A stretch of DNA of 5,111 nucleotides from Pseudobdellovibrionaceae bacterium (GTDB taxonomy: Bacteria; Bdellovibrionota; Bdellovibrionia; Bdellovibrionales; Bdellovibrionaceae): contig JACMRP010000179.1 in assembly GCA_014376325.1 (NCBI GenBank), forward strand, positions 1 through 5,111, written 5' to 3'. Every line of letters begins with the position of its first letter. Positions within the stretch are counted from its first letter, which is position 1. Below, one piece after another: positions 1 through 5,111 of the stretch. Position numbers and translations under genes: made by a program. The notes beneath the pieces were generated by a model, which had not been told where the DNA came from, searched no databases, and was given only the letters and a program-made list of their open reading frames with translations.

Positions 1-1440
1 AACGCGATTTTGTTCATCGACGAAATTCATAATATTGTTGGCGCCGGATCGACTAGCGGTGGTTCGCTCGACGCTTCTAATTTATTGAAACCCGCATTAG
101 CAAACGGCGATATCAGTTGCATCGGCTCGACAACCCACAGTGAATACCGTCAATATTTCGAAAAAGATCGCGCGCTCAATCGCAGGTTTCAACGCATCGA
201 CGTGAATGAGCCTTCGACGGCCGATTGCATCGATATCTTGAAGGGCCTTCGTAAGTCTTACGAAGAATTTCACAATGTGAAGTTCAGTGATGATTCGCTC
301 AAAGCGGCGGTCGAACTTTCGATCAAACATATCCACGGAAAACTGCTTCCGGATAAAGCCATCGACGTGATGGATGAAACCGGCGCCTTCTTCCGACTCA
401 AGGATCAGACGGCAGAGGTCATCAGCATCGATGTGCCAATGATCGAAGAGGTCATCGCTAAGATGACCGGCTTACCGATCGCAAACATTTCTTCGAGTGA
501 AAAAATGCAGCTGCGAGATCTCGATAAAAAATTGAAAGCACTGATCTACGGCCAGGACGAAGCCATCGATCGTTTGGTCGCGAGCATCAAACTAGCGCGC
601 AGCGGATTATCCCGTCCCGACAAACCGATCGGCAGTTATTTATTTACGGGTCCGACCGGCGTCGGCAAAACGGAAGTGTGTAAACAGCTCGCTCACGTTC
701 TTGGAATTCACTTCCACCGCTTTGACATGAGCGAATACATGGAGAAACATTCCGTCGCCCGATTGGTCGGAGCGCCTCCGGGATACGTGGGCTATGAAGA
801 CGGCGGACTTCTGACCGAAGCCGTGAATAAAAATCCGTATTCAGTTTTGCTTTTGGACGAAATTGAAAAAGCGCATCCCGATGTGACGAACGCATTACTG
901 CAGGTGATGGATGCGGGACGCATGACCGATGCACACGGAAGAGTTGCGGATTTTAAAAACACAATTTTTGTTATGACAAGTAACGCCGGTGCCGTGGATG
1001 TTGCCCGTGGTTCGATCGGCATCGCCGATAACTTCAGCAGCTCCCACAGCATGGACGCCATTAAAAAAGCGTTCTCGCCGGAATTCATCAACCGATTAGA
1101 CGCGGTCGTTAGCTTTAAGGATCTGCCAGAAGAAGTGATCATGAAGGTCGTCGCGAAATTCGTCGACGAATTGAAAATGACTTTGGCCGAGAAAAAAGTC
1201 GACATGCAGGTGTCTGCCGATGTTCTGAAATGGCTTATGAAAAAAGGCTACGACAAAGTTTACGGCGCACGGCCTTTGGCCCGAACCGTTGACGAGCATC
1301 TCAAAAAGGCCCTCGTGGACGAATTGCTGTTTGGTCGCCTTGTCGACGGTGGTCGTGTGCAAGTGGAACTAGAAAGCAATGCGCTTAAGTTCCAATTTAG
1401 CACCACCTCAAAAAAGAACAAAGAGGTCGTTACTACGTGA
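1..1440 (+). CDS. clpA: ATP-dependent Clp protease ATP-binding subunit ClpA (5'-truncated by window edge)
   Basis: ClpA is a hexameric AAA+ unfoldase that feeds cytoplasmic substrates to the ClpP peptidase, often with the adaptor ClpS. The frame is open from base 1, and the TTG at 10 is an internal leucine codon, not a start. Window codons 5-8 are the D1 Walker B (FIDE), followed by a sensor-1 segment (IGSTTHSEY) and the D1 arginine-finger segment ending RRFQ (codons 61-62). D2 has Walker A GPTGVGKT (217-224), pore loop GAPPGYVGY (257-265), Walker B LLLDEIEKAHP, sensor 1 MTSNAG (325-330), arginine finger NRLD (365) and sensor 2 YGARPLAR (424). No ClpB/ClpC-type middle coiled-coil domain lies between D1 and D2. 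From memory of E. coli ClpA (758 aa), the 479 residues here match its C-terminal part almost one to one, so about 280 residues (N-domain, D1 Walker A) lie upstream. The ClpP-docking loop reads IGI (339-341) where E. coli has IGL. ClpA rather than ClpB or ClpC is a firm call. Confidence 0.97.
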   Translation, partial: NAILFIDEIHNIVGAGSTSGGSLDASNLLKPALANGDISCIGSTTHSEYRQYFEKDRALNRRFQRIDVNEPSTADCIDILKGLRKSYEEFHNVKFSDDSLKAAVELSIKHIHGKLLPDKAIDVMDETGAFFRLKDQTAEVISIDVPMIEEVIAKMTGLPIANISSSEKMQLRDLDKKLKALIYGQDEAIDRLVASIKLARSGLSRPDKPIGSYLFTGPTGVGKTEVCKQLAHVLGIHFHRFDMSEYMEKHSVARLVGAPPGYVGYEDGGLLTEAVNKNPYSVLLLDEIEKAHPDVTNALLQVMDAGRMTDAHGRVADFKNTIFVMTSNAGAVDVARGSIGIADNFSSSHSMDAIKKAFSPEFINRLDAVVSFKDLPEEVIMKVVAKFVDELKMTLAEKKVDMQVSADVLKWLMKKGYDKVYGARPLARTVDEHLKKALVDELLFGRLVDGGRVQVELESNALKFQFSTTSKKNKEVVTT

Positions 1441-1455
1441 TTTTGATCCCCACGA

Positions 1456-1487
1456 CTTGACGATTTGTCAGACTGTTGCCACATTAT
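1456..1487 (+). promoter_or_regulatory. Candidate promoter for htpX, with some heat-shock sigma-32 resemblance
   Basis: CTTGACG at 1456-1462 is followed after 16 bases by CCACATTAT at 1479-1487. This resembles the E. coli sigma-32 pattern (CTTGAAA, then CCCCATNT), with mismatches in both boxes. Read as a housekeeping promoter, TTGACG (1457-1462) is a good -35, but the best -10, CATTAT (1482-1487), sits 19 bases away, which is long. A short dyad, TGAC-N5-GTCA (1458-1470), overlaps the -35. Either reading predicts a transcription start near 1493-1495, inside the downstream hairpin. HtpX is a stress-induced protein in E. coli, so a local promoter between clpA and htpX is plausible. This rests on motif matching only. 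Confidence 0.4.
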
Positions 1488-1515
1488 CCTTAGAGGGGAA
1501 TTTCCCTTCTAAGGA
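1487..1515 (+). promoter_or_regulatory. 13-bp hairpin that sequesters the htpX Shine-Dalgarno (possible RNA thermometer or attenuator)
   Basis: The arms TCCTTAGAGGGGA (1487-1499) and TCCCTTCTAAGGA (1503-1515) pair along all 13 positions. The only non-Watson-Crick pair is G1495-U1507, and the loop is AUU (1500-1502). The distal 5' arm UCCUU (1487-1491) is a perfect anti-Shine-Dalgarno paired to AAGGA (1511-1515), so the htpX ribosome binding site is buried. The hairpin is followed by G and then TTTT (1517-1520), so it could also serve as a weak intrinsic terminator for clpA. As DNA it is a 12-of-13 palindrome and could be an operator. The structure is directly visible; its function is inferred. 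Confidence 0.7.
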
Positions 1516-1516
1516 G
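1511..1516 (+). promoter_or_regulatory. Shine-Dalgarno of htpX
   Basis: AAGGAG lies 7 bases upstream of the ATG at 1524, which is ideal spacing and fixes the htpX start. It is unusual because five of its six bases lie in the 3' arm of the 1487-1515 hairpin, so access depends on that structure opening or on a transcript that starts inside it. Confidence 0.9.
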
Positions 1517-1523
1517 TTTTCAT

Positions 1524-2414
1524 ATGTTTAAACGCTTCGGGTTTTTTATAATCACAAATTTATTGGTGATGGTCACGATCGGTATTGCTTGGTCGCTGAT
1601 CAGCAACGCGCTCGGCATGGCCGGGTTCGATCAATATCTTCCGACCTTGATGGCTTTCTGTTTGGTCTGGGGTATGGGCGGCGCCTTCGTTTCGTTATTG
1701 ATTTCTAAATGGGCCGCTAAAACATTTCACGGTGTGAAAGTCATTGATCCTATGAAGGCTGGCCCCTCAGAGCGCGCTTTGCTTGAAAAAGTTCACGACC
1801 TTGCTCGTCGCGCGGGACTTCCGGGCATGCCCGACGTCGGAATTTACGAATCTCCGGACGTGAACGCTTTCGCGACTGGTCCGAGTAAAAAGAATTCTTT
1901 AGTCGCGGTTTCGACGGGATTATTGAGCCGCATGTCTCCGCAAGAAATCGACGGCGTGCTGGCGCACGAAGTTTCGCATATCGCAAATGGCGACATGGTA
2001 ACGATGACGCTGATCCAAGGGGTCGTGAATGCGTTCGCGATGTTCTTCTCGCGCATCCTGGCGCGAATCGTTGCTTCGAGCGTGGATAGCCGATACGCAA
2101 ATGTCGTACACTTCGCCGTCGTGATCATCGGCGATATCGCGTTTACGCTGCTGGGCTCAATCATTGTCAATTATTACTCTCGTAAGCGCGAATACCGTGC
2201 AGATGCCGGCAGCGCAAAGATCTCTTCAAAAGGCAACATGATCATGGCGCTGCAAAAGCTGCAGGCACTGCACATGGTTCCGCCTAAAGAAGATAACTTA
2301 GCGACCATGAAGATCAGCGGGCGCGAAAAGCGTGGATCGATTGCGGATTTGTTCATGACTCATCCTGCACTTGCTGACAGGATTGCGGCGCTTCAGAACG
2401 CGCGCGGCATTTAA
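1524..2414 (+). CDS. htpX: Inner-membrane zinc metalloprotease HtpX (peptidase family M48)
   Basis: HtpX is an inner-membrane M48 protease that degrades misfolded or damaged membrane proteins, overlapping in role with FtsH. The 296-aa length matches the usual size (about 293 aa in E. coli). Two N-terminal membrane segments are visible (about residues 5-29 and 38-60, the second ending VSLLISKW). A family segment NAFATGPSKKNSLVAVSTGLL follows at about 114-134. The zinc motif is HEVSH with ligands H148 and H152 and catalytic E149. The third ligand is probably E223 in SRKREYRADAG. Hydrophobic stretches at about 163-185 and 194-216 are likely further membrane segments. The C-terminal family signature LFMTHPALADRI (276-287) is intact. 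No key residue is missing. The start is supported by AAGGAG at 7 bases. The stop TAA shares its last base with the ATG of the next gene. Expression may be controlled by the promoter and hairpin at 1456-1515. Confidence 0.97.
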   Translation: MFKRFGFFIITNLLVMVTIGIAWSLISNALGMAGFDQYLPTLMAFCLVWGMGGAFVSLLISKWAAKTFHGVKVIDPMKAGPSERALLEKVHDLARRAGLPGMPDVGIYESPDVNAFATGPSKKNSLVAVSTGLLSRMSPQEIDGVLAHEVSHIANGDMVTMTLIQGVVNAFAMFFSRILARIVASSVDSRYANVVHFAVVIIGDIAFTLLGSIIVNYYSRKREYRADAGSAKISSKGNMIMALQKLQALHMVPPKEDNLATMKISGREKRGSIADLFMTHPALADRIAALQNARGI

Positions 2415-2416
2415 TG
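2412..2416 (+). promoter_or_regulatory. TAATG stop-start overlap coupling htpX to the transglycosylase gene
   Basis: The htpX stop TAA (2412-2414) and the next ATG (2414-2416) share one base. No Shine-Dalgarno-like purine run is visible in the 20 bases upstream, and in the second gene's frame there is a TGA upstream with no start codon between it and this ATG. Translation of the downstream gene therefore probably depends on ribosomes finishing htpX and re-initiating. Confidence 0.75.
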
Positions 2417-4582
2417 TTTTATCAAGTGCTCGGGGCCGCAGCTTTTGCGGCCATCATTTGGGGCTGCGCTTCGACCTCACGAATGGACACGAAGATCAGC
2501 CCCTCTTCCCAAACTCCTGCCTATGATTTTATCGTCGCGAATCGCGACCACGGCACCAACGAACTAAATCTGCTCGTGACCAACTCGGACAATCAAAGTT
2601 GGTGGAAAAAGTACCGACAAGGTTTGCTGACTTTAGAAAAAGATGCATCTGCCAGTTGCGGTTATTTTACCGAGCTATCGAAAGAAGACTCTTTTCCGTT
2701 GAAAGATTTAGCTTTGCTGCGCGCGCATCAAACCTGCGTGGACGACAAAACTTTGGCGCCGCTGAAACCAGAGCTCTATCGAAATAACTATAAATACGCC
2801 CAAGATATTTTGGCGACCGTCGTTCTGAAGGACGCCCGCAAAAGTGAAGATAAAGCGGACGACATCGACGCACTTCGCGAAATTGCGAAACTCGAATCTA
2901 TTCCGAAAAAGAAAGAACAGTATTTGCTCGAAGCAGTAAAACTTGCGGAGGATCTCAAAGATCAAACCAAACTAGAGGACGTGAAAGCGCAGCTTTACCG
3001 CACCTCGCCCCGCCTTCGCCCTCATCCGGTGGATAAAGAAATACTTGCCGCGGCGATGAACTTTCGTGAACGCCGCGAGTTTGAAGAAGCATTGAAAATA
3101 TATCGCCAGATTGCGAAGGATCCAAAAGCATCGAACGAAGAAAAGTATCAGGCTTTGAAAAATATCCGCATGACCTACAAAATTTCGCAGGATAAAAATT
3201 CTTACATCGATGCAACCAGCCAGATGGTGAATTTCTCGAAGGCATCTTTTAAAAAGAACAAACGCGATCAGAATGCCGTCAAACATCTCCACGAAAGTTA
3301 CATCCTTCTCGCGCGCACCTTGTGGACCGAAGATCAATTGAACCTAGCGCAAAAAAATCTTGCGGAAGCGCAACGGCTTTTAAAAGGCCTGCATCCGTTA
3401 GATGAAGTTTATTTTGTCCTCGGACGCATGGCCGAAGAAAAGAACGACCTCGACAAAGCTAGCTACTATTACGAAGCAAGTCTTAAAGAAGTTCTATCGA
3501 GCCAGTCGATTCGTGACCGCGTTTTGTGGCTGTACCCTTGGGTCCTTTACAAAATGAAGAACTTTGATAAAGCCGCGCAAAGTATGGCTGAGTATTACCA
3601 TAAAGCTAAAGAAAACTCGGACCGGACCCGCAGTCTGTTCTGGCAAGCGCGGGCCCTCAAGAGTTTAAACAAAAACGACGAAGCAAAAAATCTTTTAGAA
3701 AAACTTATTAAAGAAGACCCTATCGGTTACTACGGGGTGCTCGCCGTTCGGGAGCTCGGCCAAACTTATCCTCCACTTGCCAGTAACGAAAAAGATTTTT
3801 CTTATTCTTTGTTTAATTTAAAAGAAGTCGGTTCGGTCAATGCCCTACAGGCCGAGTGGCTGATGGCGGTGGGTGAAAATTCGTTTTCAGAAAAGGTTAT
3901 CGACCAGATCAGTGATGAACTCAAACGTCGGGGCAAAGGGGACGAAAAGTCTTGGCTGATCGTGATGACCAGCTACGCTCGTGCAAATCTTTACCTGCCG
4001 CTGTTTGCGAGTTTCAGCGGACTTCCGCAAGACGTAAAAGACACCATGGTGCAAAAACATCCAGAGCTGTTGTTCCCGCGCAATTACAAAGAGCAGATCG
4101 TGCAGTCAACCACTGCCGAAAAAATTCCGGCAGAAATTGCTTTTTCGATCATCCGTCAAGAATCCGCGTTCAACCCGCGCGCCCGAAGTCCGGTGGATGC
4201 TTTCGGTCTGATGCAACTTTTGCCGAGTGTCGCGAAGGAGCTCTCTCGCAATACCAGCGTTCCGTACCGCGAGGCAGAGGATTTGTATGATCCCGAGATC
4301 AACGTTCCGCTCGGCGCGAAAGAGATTCGCGGACTGCTCAGAAAATATGACGACCAATACATTCTTGGAGTCGCCGCCTACAACGCGAGTGGCTCCGCCA
4401 TTCGGGGCTGGCTAAAAACGCGTTATCGCCCGGACGCCCTGGAATTCATCGAAGAAATTCCTTACGACGAAACCCGGGCCTACGTAAAGCTCGTCATGCG
4501 CAACTTCGTATTCTATAAACGATTGCAGGCCAGTGGGCCCGTGTCGTTCCCCGAAGAATGGCTGAAGCTCGTCTCAAAGTGA
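2414..4582 (+). CDS. Slt70-type lytic murein transglycosylase, probable lipoprotein
   Basis: This enzyme should cleave the MurNAc-GlcNAc bond of peptidoglycan, forming 1,6-anhydroMurNAc ends, in the periplasm. The 722 aa begin with a hydrophobic segment (4-17) and a lipobox-like IWGC with Cys18. A charged helical region follows (about 25-200). Tetratricopeptide-like helix pairs lie at about 214-236, 332-360, 370-400 and 406-436, ending in the Slt superhelix signature FWQARAL...DPIGYYGVLA (409-444). The catalytic family-1 domain occupies about 565-705: SIIRQESAFNP with catalytic E583, GLMQLLP (598-604), AAYNASGSAI (654-663) and EIPYDETRAYVKLV (681-694). All catalytic motifs are intact. It is longer than E. 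coli Slt70 (645 aa), with the extra length mainly N-terminal. The start is the first possible one in frame and overlaps the htpX stop by one base. I give no gene symbol because orthology to slt versus other family-1 members cannot be settled here; the domain call is firm. Confidence 0.95.
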   Translation: MFYQVLGAAAFAAIIWGCASTSRMDTKISPSSQTPAYDFIVANRDHGTNELNLLVTNSDNQSWWKKYRQGLLTLEKDASASCGYFTELSKEDSFPLKDLALLRAHQTCVDDKTLAPLKPELYRNNYKYAQDILATVVLKDARKSEDKADDIDALREIAKLESIPKKKEQYLLEAVKLAEDLKDQTKLEDVKAQLYRTSPRLRPHPVDKEILAAAMNFRERREFEEALKIYRQIAKDPKASNEEKYQALKNIRMTYKISQDKNSYIDATSQMVNFSKASFKKNKRDQNAVKHLHESYILLARTLWTEDQLNLAQKNLAEAQRLLKGLHPLDEVYFVLGRMAEEKNDLDKASYYYEASLKEVLSSQSIRDRVLWLYPWVLYKMKNFDKAAQSMAEYYHKAKENSDRTRSLFWQARALKSLNKNDEAKNLLEKLIKEDPIGYYGVLAVRELGQTYPPLASNEKDFSYSLFNLKEVGSVNALQAEWLMAVGENSFSEKVIDQISDELKRRGKGDEKSWLIVMTSYARANLYLPLFASFSGLPQDVKDTMVQKHPELLFPRNYKEQIVQSTTAEKIPAEIAFSIIRQESAFNPRARSPVDAFGLMQLLPSVAKELSRNTSVPYREAEDLYDPEINVPLGAKEIRGLLRKYDDQYILGVAAYNASGSAIRGWLKTRYRPDALEFIEEIPYDETRAYVKLVMRNFVFYKRLQASGPVSFPEEWLKLVSK

Positions 4583-4608
4583 GATAGGTCCAGTCGCTGT
4601 TAAGACGA

Positions 4609-4640
4609 CCTCCGCTTTCTCCGATAGGGCAGAGTGGAGG
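4609..4640 (+). promoter_or_regulatory. Long hairpin that sequesters the Shine-Dalgarno of the S8 protease gene
   Basis: CCTCCGCTTT (4609-4618) pairs with AGAGTGGAGG (4631-4640) over ten contiguous positions, two of them G-U wobbles (G4614-U4635, U4617-G4632). After a C4619-C4630 mismatch the stem continues for three pairs (U4620-G4629, C4621-G4628, C4622-G4627) to a GAUA loop (4623-4626). CCUCC (4609-4613) is a perfect anti-Shine-Dalgarno to GGAGG (4636-4640). No T-run follows, which argues against a terminator, and the wobble pairs suit an RNA fold better than a DNA operator. A competing small hairpin, GAGG-AAA-CCTC (4637-4647), would also cover the site. The pairing is visible; regulation is inferred. 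Confidence 0.6.
4636..4640 (+). promoter_or_regulatory. Shine-Dalgarno of the S8 protease gene
   Basis: GGAGG lies 7 bases before the ATG at 4648 and fixes the start of the S8 protease. All five bases are paired in the 4609-4640 hairpin, so the strongest possible binding site appears to be kept hidden by default. Confidence 0.88.
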
Positions 4641-4647
4641 AAACCTC

Positions 4648-5111
4648 ATGCGGTCACACAAGTTAGCGGTTACAATTGGTGGTATTTTTTTAATCTTCGG
4701 TGGCACTTTCGGTGCTTATGAATACTTCCAAACTGAGCGTCCTTCGCGCAGCAGTGATTCCGTTAAATCAAAAAAGAAACGTAACAGTCTTGAAGACTCC
4801 AAAGTCGTAAAAACCGAAAGCGTTGAAAACGAGCCGAGCGCCCTATTCAACGATCCGGCGATTAGCCAAGCGTGGGGCCTGAAAAAAGCCGATGCCGGCC
4901 GTGCGTGGGCCATCACTCGTGGCAGTAAAAAGATCATCGTCGCGGTCATTGATACCGGCGCGGATATCAAACATGAAGATCTGGACACCAACATTTGGAT
5001 CAATCCAGGCGAAACTGGTTTAGACTCTAAGGGCCGCGATAAAGCGTCGAATGGCGTTGACGATGACGGAAATGGTTTCGTCGATGACGTTCACGGTTGG
5101 AACTTTGTTTC
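4648..5111 (+). CDS. Subtilisin-like serine protease (peptidase family S8), 3' end outside window
   Basis: Only the first 154 codons are present. The N-terminus has a short basic start (MRSHK) and a hydrophobic stretch (about 6-23), acting as a signal peptide or membrane anchor; I see no clear small-x-small cleavage site. A charged, Ser/Lys/Glu-rich linker follows (about 30-62). Then come NDPAISQAWGLKKADAGRAW (68-87), the usual N-terminal edge of the S8 catalytic domain, and IIVAVIDTGADIKHEDL (96-112) with catalytic Asp102. NIWINPGE (115-122) and the acidic Asp/Asn/Gly-rich stretch NGVDDDGNGFVDDVHGWNF (135-153) are typical of this S8 branch, and the acidic part is probably calcium-binding. 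The catalytic His and Ser lie beyond the window. There is no room for a full I9-type inhibitory propeptide. The start is supported by GGAGG at 7 bases. It lies 65 bases after slt on the same strand and may be co-transcribed with it. Substrate is unknown. Confidence 0.93.
   Translation, partial: MRSHKLAVTIGGIFLIFGGTFGAYEYFQTERPSRSSDSVKSKKKRNSLEDSKVVKTESVENEPSALFNDPAISQAWGLKKADAGRAWAITRGSKKIIVAVIDTGADIKHEDLDTNIWINPGETGLDSKGRDKASNGVDDDGNGFVDDVHGWNFV

Noticed and set aside
10..12. TTG at 10 as the start of a short ClpA-like protein
   Set aside because: The frame is open to base 1 with Asn-Ala-Ile preceding, matching ClpA, and the codon lies in the Walker B strand with no Shine-Dalgarno possible in view.
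792..1205. 137-aa open frame on the minus strand inside clpA
   Set aside because: It lies wholly opposite the conserved D2 AAA+ domain, has no recognisable motif, and its composition fits an antisense shadow of the real gene.
1487..1515. CIRCE/HrcA operator
   Set aside because: The palindrome does not match the known TTAGCACTC-N9-GAGTGCTAA pattern in arm sequence or spacing.
1487..1520. Pure intrinsic terminator of clpA
   Set aside because: The stem is strong, but the U-tract is only four bases, begins one base after the stem, and the 3' arm is the htpX ribosome binding site. Termination may be a secondary role, so I did not annotate it as a plain terminator.
2972..3337. 121-aa open frame on the minus strand inside slt
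   Set aside because: It overlaps the helical-repeat region of the transglycosylase and reads as phenylalanine-rich antisense of Lys/Glu-rich coding sequence, with no motif of its own.
3952..4290. 112-aa plus-strand frame overlapping the catalytic domain of slt
   Set aside because: It is an out-of-frame reading of the conserved RQESAF and GLMQ region, which is clearly coded in the main frame.
4583..4628. Direct repeat GATAGG (4583-4588 and 4623-4628)
   Set aside because: Six bases repeated twice is expected by chance, and the second copy is explained by the hairpin loop.
4716..5003. 95-aa minus-strand frame opposite the S8 protease
   Set aside because: The plus strand here has a good Shine-Dalgarno, a signal segment and the S8 aspartate motif; the minus frame shows none of these.

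Overview
This window carries a compact, all-forward-strand block of four protein genes for protein quality control and cell-envelope maintenance. In order they are the C-terminal two thirds of ClpA (AAA+ unfoldase of the ClpAP protease), HtpX (inner-membrane zinc metalloprotease), a large Slt70-type lytic transglycosylase with a probable lipoprotein signal, and the first 154 codons of an exported or membrane-anchored subtilisin-like (S8) serine protease. Coding density is high and base composition looks balanced, near 50% GC by eye. The clpA plus htpX set and an envelope-localised Slt point to a Gram-negative bacterium. The overall style (lysine-rich Slt, S8 protease, mid-GC) suggests a Bdellovibrio-like or other deltaproteobacterial-grade organism, but that placement is inference and is not proven by the sequence.

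Layout: 1-1440 clpA (5' end outside the window); 1441-1523 a leader with a candidate promoter and a 13-bp hairpin whose 3' arm contains the htpX Shine-Dalgarno; 1524-2414 htpX; 2414-4582 slt, whose ATG shares one base with the htpX stop codon (TAATG), so the two are probably translationally coupled; 4583-4647 a second leader with another long hairpin that buries the next Shine-Dalgarno; 4648-5111 the S8 protease, cut by the window end. No gap longer than 83 bases lacks a gene. I see no tRNA, rRNA, CRISPR array, insertion sequence or long repeat.

How the genes may work together: ClpA unfolds cytoplasmic substrates for ClpP, HtpX degrades damaged membrane proteins, Slt cuts peptidoglycan glycan strands, and the S8 enzyme is probably a secreted or periplasmic protease. 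The most interesting feature is in the leaders. The only two non-overlapping gene starts in the window, both protease genes, each have a strong Shine-Dalgarno fully paired to an upstream anti-Shine-Dalgarno inside a long hairpin. These could be RNA thermometers or other translation-control elements, or, for the first, a clpA terminator that doubles as a block on read-through translation.
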